From Deltaproteobacteria bacterium (GTDB lineage Bacteria > Desulfobacterota > Binatia > UBA12015): 5,037 bases of DNA. The stretch covers positions 1-5,037 of the forward strand of contig DLYX01000245.1 in assembly GCA_003447545.1 (NCBI GenBank), written 5' to 3'. Positions 1 through 5,037 of the stretch are shown here, one piece after another. The stretch's first letter is position 1. Every line of letters begins with the position of its first letter. The notes under the pieces were generated by a model. It made no database searches and had not been told where the DNA came from. It worked only from the letters and a program-made list of their open reading frames with translations. The translations under genes were made by a program, and so were the position numbers.

Positions 1-648
1 CGACGAGCCCTCAAGGCGGATCCCGACCACTCTCGCGCCCACAATAACCTGGCGCTCGCGCTTTTGGAGTTGGGGAACTTCACGGAGGCACTACGGCACC
101 TGCAGCAATCGGCTCAGCTGGAGCCCCGCTGCGAGGTTTTCGCTGACCTCGGGCTGCTTCAGGACCAGCTCGGGCGAGAGGATCTGGCCCGGGAAAGCTA
201 CGAGAAGGCTTTTGCTCTCGGCGACATCTGTCCGCAACCCCGCATGAATCTAGCCTCGATGCTCATGGAGGACGGCGCGTACGAAGAGGCGGTGCTCCAC
301 TACCGAAAGGCTGTTGCCATCAAGCCCGGGGCTCAGGCCTATACCGGCTTGGGATTTGCTCTCGACCAACTTGGGCAGTCCGACGAAGCAACAGCCGCTC
401 ATGAGAGCGCGGTCGCACTCGACCCCCAACTCGAGCAGGCACATCGGAATCTTGCACTGAACCATGCGCGAAAAAATCAGCTGGAGAAGGCCGTCGTTTC
501 CTACCAGCGAGCCATCGCCTTGAACCCGCGGGTCTCGACCTATTATTCGCTCGCGGGAGTCCTGCGCGCACTCGGACGCGAAAAAGAGGCCGAGATCGAG
601 TACGACAACGCCCGAGCCCTCTCGAAACGACAACCACAAGCCTCTTAG
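1..648 (+). CDS. TPR-repeat protein, C-terminal part (5' end outside window)
   Basis: The reading frame is open from the first base and the TPR pattern is already under way there, so this is the C-terminal 215 residues of a longer protein. The TTG at position 64 falls inside a repeat and is not a real start. About six full tetratricopeptide repeats plus the end of an earlier one can be read, at roughly residues 12-42, 43-77, 78-109, 110-142, 143-176 and 177-210. Each has the usual small/large residue pattern: a Leu-Ala or Leu-Gly pair in helix A, a Gly at the turn, and an Ala-x-x-x-Tyr/His type helix B ending in Leu-x-Pro. TPR arrays are protein-protein interaction scaffolds. The protein ends just after the last repeat, so any catalytic or targeting domain would be in the missing N-terminal part. 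The specific role cannot be told. A 78-base gap separates it from the next gene. Confidence 0.9.
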   Translation, partial: RRALKADPDHSRAHNNLALALLELGNFTEALRHLQQSAQLEPRCEVFADLGLLQDQLGREDLARESYEKAFALGDICPQPRMNLASMLMEDGAYEEAVLHYRKAVAIKPGAQAYTGLGFALDQLGQSDEATAAHESAVALDPQLEQAHRNLALNHARKNQLEKAVVSYQRAIALNPRVSTYYSLAGVLRALGREKEAEIEYDNARALSKRQPQAS

Positions 649-684
649 AGTCCAATCAAAAGCCCCGAATAATCGAGCACCCCC

Positions 685-703
685 AAGCAAATCGCAGTTG
701 CTT
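685..703. repeat. Short inverted repeat in the TPR/beta-helix gap
   Basis: AAGCAA (685-690) and TTGCTT (698-703) are perfect 6-base inverted arms around a 7-base loop, in the 78-base gap between the two genes. The stem is A/T-rich and is followed by only three T residues in total, so it is a poor intrinsic terminator. It could equally be an operator half-site pair or chance. Confidence 0.25.
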
Positions 704-726
704 TCGGCACCCGATGATGTCACATT

Positions 727-1860
727 TTGAGAATGATGATGCGGATGTTGGCGCTTGTGACGGTTCTCCTTTTTTCCAGTAGCTGCGGTGACAGCGACGG
801 TGGTGGTAATACCATCACCGTGAACCCGGGCGAGTCCCTGCAGGAAGCTGTCGATGCCGCGCCTGCAGGCAGTCGGATTCTGGTGAATCCGGGTACCTAC
901 GTAGCGTCGCACAACGGCCAGGCTGCGGTTCTGATCGAGAAATCCCTGCACCTGATCGCCAATGTGGTCGACGGCGAGACGGCGATTATCGTCCCCGGCC
1001 CCGGCAACACCGAAGGCATTCTGGTTCAGGGCACCGAAGACGCATTCGTCGAAGATGTCGTCATCCGCAATTTCAGCATTCAGGGTTTTGAGGAGAACGG
1101 AATCTGGACCCGTTACGTGGATGGATTCGAGATCACGGACAACGATGTTGGCGACAGCGACCATGTCGGAATTTACCCGACGCTCTCGGCTAACGGTCTC
1201 GTGCGTGACAATATCGCGTACGGCGGCACCGACAGTGCACTCTGGGTGACAGGGGCCGAAGATATTCGCGTCATCAACAACACCGTGCATACCTCGCCCA
1301 CGGGCCTCGAAGTCACTGTTTCGGAACGCATCGAGATGGTCGAGAACGTCGCCTACAACAACGTCGTCGGGATCGGTCTCTACCACGATAACGACGCAGG
1401 CATTAACCCCGAGGACGGATTGGGGTATCAGGGATTGACCGGTCTGGTCGCCCGCAACAACGTCTACAACAACAATCTGCAGAACCCGGCGACCGGCGGC
1501 GTCGTTGCCGACCTGCCCACCGGCCTCGGCATTCTGGTTCTTGGAAATGATGGGGCCGATATTCAGGACAATACCGTAACCGACAACGGGTTTGCCGGGC
1601 TGGTTCTGATCGACTGGTGTCTGGCCACCGAGCGCGAAGATGACGACTGCAAACCCGACGACGTTCGGATCGTCGGAAATACGGTGACGGGCAACGGCAC
1701 CAATCCGCCCGAGCACCCCTTCGCCGGGCTCGCCAGTGACGTCATCGTGCTCAGTGCCGGCGAGCGCAATTGCATGGCCGACAATACCTATGGGACGACG
1801 CTCACCCCGGCCGAGGTTGATGCGATCACCGAACCAAGCTGCCCGCCGGTGGGTGGGTAA
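727..1860 (+). CDS. Right-handed parallel beta-helix repeat protein, probable lipoprotein
   Basis: The 377-residue product opens with a basic, Met-rich start, a hydrophobic stretch (about residues 8-16) and Ser-Ser-Ser-Cys at 17-20. This looks like a lipoprotein signal with Cys20 as the lipidated residue, although Ser at -3 departs from the usual Leu. A Gly/Asp/Ser linker follows. Residues 29-60 carry the typical family entrance: a Val-x-Pro-Gly-x-Ser-Leu-x-x-Ala-Val-x-x-Ala segment, then a Pro-Gly-Thr-Tyr. About eight PbH1/NosD-like coils follow between roughly residues 95 and 355, each with an Asn- or Asp-Asn turn (for example 139, 161, 184, 207, 244, 281, 318, 352) and a Gly-hydrophobic strand. 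Cys298/Cys308 and Cys349/Cys372 could form disulfides, fitting a location outside the cytoplasm. Family members include polysaccharide lyases, epimerases and surface proteins; I see no catalytic signature. The start may be TTG 727 or one of the ATGs at 733, 736 or 739; none has a clear Shine-Dalgarno sequence. Confidence 0.85.
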   Translation: MRMMMRMLALVTVLLFSSSCGDSDGGGNTITVNPGESLQEAVDAAPAGSRILVNPGTYVASHNGQAAVLIEKSLHLIANVVDGETAIIVPGPGNTEGILVQGTEDAFVEDVVIRNFSIQGFEENGIWTRYVDGFEITDNDVGDSDHVGIYPTLSANGLVRDNIAYGGTDSALWVTGAEDIRVINNTVHTSPTGLEVTVSERIEMVENVAYNNVVGIGLYHDNDAGINPEDGLGYQGLTGLVARNNVYNNNLQNPATGGVVADLPTGLGILVLGNDGADIQDNTVTDNGFAGLVLIDWCLATEREDDDCKPDDVRIVGNTVTGNGTNPPEHPFAGLASDVIVLSAGERNCMADNTYGTTLTPAEVDAITEPSCPPVGG

Positions 1861-1878
1861 CCAGCGCAAAACCAAGGC

Positions 1879-1906
1879 CCTGCGATTCAAGGAATTGCAC
1901 CGCAGG
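1879..1906 (+). terminator. Possible transcript-end hairpin after the beta-helix gene
   Basis: CCTGCG (1879-1884) pairs perfectly with CGCAGG (1901-1906). Inside it ATTC (1885-1888) can pair with GAAT (1892-1895), leaving a 5-base bulge. It begins 18 bases after the stop of the beta-helix gene, where a terminator or 3'-protecting hairpin would be expected. No T-run follows, so it does not meet the intrinsic-terminator pattern and the call is weak. Confidence 0.25.
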
Positions 1907-1967
1907 CACCACTGAGGTCCGGGAACAAAGGCAAGCTGGTTCGATCGCGTTGGGCGAATGCGCAGCG

Positions 1968-1987
1968 CCGTCGTCGCGAGGCGACGG
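1968..1987 (+). other. Eight-pair hairpin capped by a GCGA (GNRA) tetraloop
   Basis: Bases 1968-1975 pair with 1980-1987 (seven Watson-Crick pairs and one G-U at 1974/1981) and enclose the loop GCGA, a GNRA tetraloop. This is the most regular hairpin in the gap. GNRA loops are common in structured RNAs, but one hairpin does not show that an RNA gene is present. No T-run follows on either strand. Confidence 0.35.
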
Positions 1988-2020
1988 GGGAAGACTAGCA
2001 AGCGCCATGAGGCGGGGCTG

Positions 2021-2053
2021 AAAAAACCGACTCCCCCGAGACCTCTCGCCGGT
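2021..2053 (-). terminator. Weak terminator-like element read on the minus strand
   Basis: Read on the minus strand, a stem made from 2050-2053 with 2026-2029, plus an inner CGAG/CTCG stem within the palindrome 2037-2048, is followed by six T residues (A-run at 2021-2026 on the + strand). The stem is interrupted by an asymmetric internal loop. No minus-strand gene ends here, so if it is real it would end an antisense or small RNA transcript. Confidence 0.18.
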
Positions 2054-2189
2054 AAGTGGTGCGATCCGCGGTCGCGGCCTGGGCCAAGCCCGATCCGATG
2101 AGCCACGGTATAGGCGGGTCGACAACCCGAGTGGACCGGAGACGTGCGCCGGATTGTACACCCGAGTTGCTTCAGTCTAAGCTCGGCGG

Positions 2190-3314
2190 ATGGTCCGATT
2201 ACCGCCTGCAGGGTTCGCCATATTGCTCACATTACTTGCCGCTTGCGGTGACTCAGGCCAGCGCCGCCCGCCTGTCTATGATTTCACACCGGCGGATGAG
2301 GTCATCGAGAACTTCCTCGAGGAAACGCCGAGGCTCGAGGGGGCCAATCTCATTATCGTGCATCGTGACCACGGTATCCTTCATCACAGTAGTTATGGCG
2401 GGTTCGATCGAGACCGGATCTCGCTGGTTGCGTCGTCTTCCAAAAGCGTGACGGCCGCGGTCCTGATGGCCCTCGAGGACCAGGGCCTCCTCGATACGAA
2501 CGAACCCATTCAAGACTATTTGGGGTGGGAAGGCATCTACCCGGACGTATCCGTAGTCCAGCTCCTCTCCAACAGCTCCGGACTCGTCGGACTGGGTCCG
2601 AACGTCGCCTATGCCCCCTACCTGTGCCAATTCCTGTGGTGGCTGGATCTGGCTTCGTGCGGCGAACAGATCTTCACCTCACCCGAATCAGCACCTGATG
2701 TCCTGCCCCCGGACACCGTCTATCGCTACGGTGGCGGCCAGTGGCAAGTTGCCGGCGCAGTGGCCGAAACTGTCAGCGGGCAAAGCTGGGCTGAGCTGTT
2801 CGAGGAAATTTTGATCGATCCCTGCGGGCTCGAAAATTCCGGCTACAACAATCACTATGTGCAGTTCTCCGGCGACGATTCGGTTGCTTACCCTCGTGAT
2901 TTCCTGGCAAATCCGGACAACCTGTCGCCGACCGAAAATCCCAACATGGAAGGTGGGCTGTGGACGACCACTCGTGACTACGGGGAGTTGCTATTGATGC
3001 AATTACGTGGCGGGACCTGTGGCGAGAATCGCGTCCTGTCGCAGGAGTCTGTCAACAAGATGCTCTCCAACAGAATCTACGATGCCTACGGAGGCAACAC
3101 AGGCGGAAGTGGGGGCTACGGATTGGGCTGGTGGACCTGGCCCCAACCCAGCGACGTCCGCTCGGACCCGGGTGCCTATGGATCCTATCCATGGATCGAT
3201 CGAGAAAGGGGCTACGCGGCATTTTTGATTATCGAGGATCGTGCCAACACGGGCGCTCAGATCGCAGAAGGCCTGATCCCGGCAGTACAGTTCGCCATCG
3301 AAAACCCGGAGTAA
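2190..3314 (+). CDS. Serine beta-lactamase-fold hydrolase, lipoprotein
   Basis: The 374-residue product has a textbook lipoprotein signal: hydrophobic residues 8-18 ending in Leu-Ala-Ala-Cys at 16-19, so Cys19 would be lipidated and the enzyme held in the cell envelope. The rest fits the class C beta-lactamase/PBP4* family (COG1680 type). Ser82-x-x-Lys85 is the nucleophile/general-base motif, followed by the usual helix and a Leu-Asp-x-x-x-Pro-Ile-x-x-Tyr-Leu stretch (101-111). A Leu-x-x-x-Ser-Gly-Leu segment lies at 126-132. Tyr180-Gly-Gly takes the place of Tyr-x-Asn, a Gly-Gly-Leu-Trp-Thr-Thr stretch is at 255-260, and Asp326-Pro-Gly-Ala takes the place of the Lys-Thr-Gly/His-x-Gly strand motif. 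Cys146/Cys157 and Cys212/Cys277 could be disulfides. Relatives include esterases, D-aminopeptidases and carboxypeptidases, so the substrate is unknown and antibiotic resistance should not be assumed. The ATG is fixed by the signal peptide, though no properly spaced Shine-Dalgarno precedes it. Confidence 0.9.
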   Translation: MVRLPPAGFAILLTLLAACGDSGQRRPPVYDFTPADEVIENFLEETPRLEGANLIIVHRDHGILHHSSYGGFDRDRISLVASSSKSVTAAVLMALEDQGLLDTNEPIQDYLGWEGIYPDVSVVQLLSNSSGLVGLGPNVAYAPYLCQFLWWLDLASCGEQIFTSPESAPDVLPPDTVYRYGGGQWQVAGAVAETVSGQSWAELFEEILIDPCGLENSGYNNHYVQFSGDDSVAYPRDFLANPDNLSPTENPNMEGGLWTTTRDYGELLLMQLRGGTCGENRVLSQESVNKMLSNRIYDAYGGNTGGSGGYGLGWWTWPQPSDVRSDPGAYGSYPWIDRERGYAAFLIIEDRANTGAQIAEGLIPAVQFAIENPE

Positions 3315-3465
3315 AGCGGGTAGCGCACGCAATCCCCGTCAATACCGGCAACCTGCCATAAACCGATCAGCTTTCGGAGACTAAAACTGGCTCAGCTTCC
3401 AAGGTACGCCGAAAACATGGCTTGCCGGCACTTGCGATGCTGGCCGACTCCGCGATGATTGAAAG
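3315..3465. other. 151-base gap upstream of nei
   Basis: This gap separates the hydrolase from nei and should contain the promoter of the repair pair, but I find no convincing -35/-10 pair. There is no T-run hairpin after the hydrolase stop. The one clear structure is the hairpin at 3424-3444. Confidence 0.4.
3424..3444 (+). promoter_or_regulatory. Hairpin just upstream of the nei start
   Basis: GCCGGCA (3424-3430) pairs with TGCTGGC (3438-3444): six Watson-Crick pairs and one G-U, around a 7-base loop. It ends 21 bases before the GTG start. If transcribed it lies in the 5' leader and might affect translation or stability. Chance is a fair alternative at this base composition. Confidence 0.25.
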
Positions 3466-4332
3466 GTGCCCGAGGGACCTGAAACCAGACGTGCAGCCGA
3501 CAGATTGGCGCGGGTCCTTGTTACAGATCAAACCGTGGAGCTCAACTTCCCTCACCCGAATCTAACGCCGTGGCGCGACGAGCTGGCCCAGAGCCGGATC
3601 CTCGAGGTGACCAGCCGGGGCAAAGCCCTCCTGATTCGCTTCGAGAACGGGCTGACTTTTTACAGCCACAGCCAGCTATACGGCCGTTGGACCGTGCAGC
3701 GCCGCGACAGGGTATTCAAAACCGGGCGAAGCCTCCGAGCCGAGTTCCTGACCCCCACCCACACGGCACGTCTCTGGTCGGCTACCGAAGTTCGTGTCCT
3801 CTCCCCGGGAGAGGAAGCTACCGACCCTTTCCTCAGCAAATTGGGCCCCGACGTTCTCGATACGTCCAGCACGCCCCGGCGCTTACTCGCGCAGCTCGAT
3901 AAACACGCCCGAAAGTCAGGCGCGCATATGATGCTGGATCAAAGTGTTTTCGCGGGATTGGGTAACTACCTGCGTTCCGAGATCCTGTTTGAAGCCGGCG
4001 TGTATCCAGACGACCGACCCATCGACCTCGAGCCCGGACAAAGACTAAAATGGGCGCAGGCGATCCGCCGTGTCACTCGCCGGGCCTACCGAGAGGCGGG
4101 CGTCACCGTGCCAGCTGCAGTCGCGAAGCAAGGGAAATCAGCTGGCGAATCCCGGCGTACTTGGAGGCATTGGGTATTTTGCCGCAACGACAAAGCTTGC
4201 CGGGTCTGCAACACAACGATCGAGAGGCGGCGTTATGGGGGCCGGCGCCTCGACTTCTGTCCGACCTGCCAACCCGCCCGGCGATTAGCCGACAAAAAAA
4301 CCAAATCCGGAAAACCTCGGAGGGCGAATTGA
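3466..4332 (+). CDS. nei: Endonuclease VIII, DNA glycosylase/AP lyase of the Fpg/Nei family
   Basis: Nei removes oxidised pyrimidines such as thymine glycol from DNA and cuts the abasic site by beta,delta-elimination. The 288-residue product begins Met-Pro-Glu-Gly-Pro-Glu. Pro2, exposed after Met removal, is the catalytic nucleophile and Glu3 the general acid. Lys53 in Arg-Gly-Lys-Ala-Leu-Leu matches the Nei active-site lysine. Tyr-Ser-His-x-Gln-Leu-Tyr-Gly (66-73) holds the Gln70-Leu71-Tyr72 wedge typical of Nei and not Fpg. Pro-Phe-Leu...Gly-Pro-Asp-Val-Leu-Asp (121-132) and Ala-Gly-Leu-Gly-Asn-Tyr-Leu-Arg (163-170) also match E. coli Nei. The C-terminal zinc finger is Cys245/Cys248 and Cys265/Cys268 with 16 residues between pairs, and Arg260 sits at the functional arginine position. 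About 20 residues follow the last Cys, eight of them Lys or Arg. GTG 3466 is the only sensible start: an in-frame TGA lies at 3460-3462 and the next residue must be the catalytic Pro. The gene overlaps the following photolyase-like gene by four bases. Confidence 0.95.
   Translation: MPEGPETRRAADRLARVLVTDQTVELNFPHPNLTPWRDELAQSRILEVTSRGKALLIRFENGLTFYSHSQLYGRWTVQRRDRVFKTGRSLRAEFLTPTHTARLWSATEVRVLSPGEEATDPFLSKLGPDVLDTSSTPRRLLAQLDKHARKSGAHMMLDQSVFAGLGNYLRSEILFEAGVYPDDRPIDLEPGQRLKWAQAIRRVTRRAYREAGVTVPAAVAKQGKSAGESRRTWRHWVFCRNDKACRVCNTTIERRRYGGRRLDFCPTCQPARRLADKKTKSGKPRRAN
4319..4323 (+). promoter_or_regulatory. Shine-Dalgarno site for the photolyase-like gene
   Basis: GGAGG lies inside the last codons of nei, five bases before the TTG at 4329. 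It is the only clear, properly spaced Shine-Dalgarno in the window and it decides the unusual TTG start of the next gene. Confidence 0.8.
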
Positions 4333-5037
4333 AAACACTCGCCCTGATCCTCGGTGATCAGCTCGACCCTCGCTACCTTGAGGCACTCGAATTGAAGCGA
4401 GACCGAGACTGTCTCCTCATGGTCGAAAGCCGCCCTTCCTCGGAGCAACCTGCGAGCCATATCCAACGGTCCGCCCTATTCCTCTCGGCCATGCGTCATT
4501 ATGCTCGCGACCGCATCAAGGAGGGCTGGAGCGTGATCTACCGCGACCTGAGGCATCCGGCGGCCCACGGTTCGATCACAGCCGCCATTCCGGATGCAAT
4601 ATCCGAAAGCGGAGCCAACGCTGTCGCCAGTATCCAGCCGGGATCCTGGGCGACCTTGCGTTCCCTCGAGGCAGCGTGCGGCAAGGCTGGCATACCCCTC
4701 CGAATCGAGGATGACTCCCATTTCCTCTCTACCCCCGAAGAGTTCGAGAGCTGGGCCGAGGGAAGAAAAACTTTGGTCATGGAGTATTTCTATCGAGAGC
4801 AACGCCGGCGGCATGACGTCCTTGTCGATGAAAACGGAAAACCCGAAGGAGGGAGCTGGAATTTCGACAAGGAAAATCGCAAAAATTTTCGCTCGGCCCC
4901 CAAGGTTGCTCCGCGCCTGCGTTTTCGACCCGACAAGATCACCAAGGAGGTCCTCGGCGACCTGGGCGAGTTGTTGCCCGAGCTGCCGGGCTCTGCAGCA
5001 AACTTCTGCTGGCCGGTCACGAGGCGTCAGTCACTGC
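4329..5037 (+). CDS. Cryptochrome/photolyase-related protein, FeS-BCP type, N-terminal part (3' end outside window)
   Basis: The frame is open from TTG 4329 to the right edge, giving 236 residues of a family usually about 500 long. It starts with the alpha/beta antenna domain: Leu-Ile-Leu-Gly-Asp-Gln-Leu-Asp (6-13), Met-Val-Glu (31-33) and Leu-Ser-Ala-Met-Arg-His (52-57), all typical of COG3046/DPRP proteins. Residues 151-157 read Met-Glu-Tyr-Phe-Tyr-Arg-Glu, and Lys-Pro-Glu-Gly-Gly-Ser-Trp-Asn-Phe-Asp...Glu-Asn-Arg-Lys (171-185) is the strongest family signature. Characterised members such as Agrobacterium PhrB repair (6-4) UV photoproducts using FAD, a ribityllumazine antenna and a 4Fe-4S cluster; CryB-type relatives act as light sensors. 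The FAD pocket and the cluster cysteines lie in the missing C-terminal half, so repair versus sensing cannot be settled from this piece. The start is supported by GGAGG five bases upstream and by a TTGA overlap with the nei stop, which points to translational coupling and one operon. Confidence 0.93.
   Translation, partial: MKTLALILGDQLDPRYLEALELKRDRDCLLMVESRPSSEQPASHIQRSALFLSAMRHYARDRIKEGWSVIYRDLRHPAAHGSITAAIPDAISESGANAVASIQPGSWATLRSLEAACGKAGIPLRIEDDSHFLSTPEEFESWAEGRKTLVMEYFYREQRRRHDVLVDENGKPEGGSWNFDKENRKNFRSAPKVAPRLRFRPDKITKEVLGDLGELLPELPGSAANFCWPVTRRQSL

Larger units (their letters stand above)
1861..2189. other. 329-base intergenic region, rich in inverted repeats, no credible gene
   Basis: No reading frame here on either strand looks like a protein; those that cross it run antisense to the flanking genes and show no domain or signal. 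The gap holds several inverted repeats: 1879-1906, 1968-1987, 2037-2048 (12-base palindrome with a 2-base centre), 2066-2077 and 2115-2129 (CGGGT/ACCCG around a 5-base loop). Some are expected by chance at this G+C. The region must contain whatever ends the beta-helix transcript and starts the hydrolase transcript, and may include a small RNA or long 5' leader. I could not match it to RNase P RNA, tmRNA, SRP RNA or a riboswitch consensus. Confidence 0.5.

Noticed and set aside
250..2106. A 618-codon open frame on the minus strand.
   Set aside because: It lies antisense to the TPR and beta-helix genes, both supported by clear repeats. Its translation shows no domain, is biased towards Val, Asp and Gly as the mirror of the Asn/Asp-rich repeats, and crosses gene boundaries. 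High G+C and repeats explain its length.
1826..2161. A 111-codon minus-strand frame covering most of the hairpin-rich gap.
   Set aside because: No recognisable domain, signal peptide or ribosome-binding site, it runs into the end of the beta-helix gene, and its Arg/Pro/Ser-rich composition looks like noncoding G+C-rich DNA.
2154..2181. A sigma-70-type promoter before the hydrolase gene (TTGTAC, 16 bases, TCTAAG).
   Set aside because: Only three of six and four of six consensus matches with suboptimal spacing; too weak to annotate as a promoter.
1861..2189. RNase P RNA, SRP RNA or tmRNA in the gap, prompted by short look-alike stretches near 1916 and 2050.
   Set aside because: The conserved GAGGAAAGUCC and ACAGAA elements of RNase P, the SRP GGAA loop core, and the tmRNA tRNA-like ends are not present. 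The resemblances are only a few bases long.
2056..2451. A 131-codon + strand frame starting in the gap and overlapping the hydrolase gene.
   Set aside because: It overlaps, in another frame, the lipoprotein signal and SxxK region of a well-supported gene and resembles no protein family.
3187..3204. Clustered GATC/ATCCATGGAT palindromes near the end of the hydrolase gene.
   Set aside because: They lie in coding sequence over the conserved Pro-Trp-Ile-Asp segment and are explained by codon choice; there is no wider repeat.
3317..3338. CGGG/CCCG pairing as a terminator after the hydrolase gene.
   Set aside because: Only a 4-pair stem with a large loop and no following T-run.

Overview
The window reads as a piece of chromosome from a Gram-negative bacterium with fairly high G+C (roughly 60% by eye). 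Two predicted secreted proteins begin with lipoprotein-type signal peptides ending in Cys-Gly-Asp-Ser. Together with a TPR protein, a parallel beta-helix lipoprotein and a beta-lactamase-fold lipoprotein, this gene content would suit a myxobacterial/deltaproteobacterial-type or related environmental lineage. That placement is inference only; there is no rRNA or other phylogenetic marker here. I see no mobile element, tRNA, rRNA or CRISPR array.

Layout, all convincing genes on the + strand: (1) 1-648, the C-terminal part of a TPR-repeat protein cut by the left edge; (2) 727-1860, a secreted right-handed parallel beta-helix protein, probably a lipoprotein; (3) 1861-2189, a 329-base gap with no credible gene but many inverted repeats; (4) 2190-3314, a lipoprotein of the serine beta-lactamase/penicillin-binding-protein-like hydrolase family; (5) 3315-3465, a 151-base gap; (6) 3466-4332, a complete endonuclease VIII (Nei) DNA glycosylase; (7) 4329 to the right edge, the N-terminal part of a cryptochrome/photolyase-related protein of the FeS-BCP ((6-4) photolyase-like) family, starting at TTG inside the nei stop region.

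The first three genes have no obvious shared pathway. The last two form a tight DNA-repair pair: the nei stop and the photolyase start overlap as TTGA, and a good Shine-Dalgarno sequence lies within the end of nei. One transcript would thus couple base-excision repair of oxidised pyrimidines with light-driven repair of UV photoproducts. This is the best-supported biologically interesting arrangement in the window. Nothing here looks like a wholly new system; the remaining leads are the hairpin-rich gap, the altered active-site motifs of the hydrolase, and the absence of Shine-Dalgarno sequences at three of the four visible starts.
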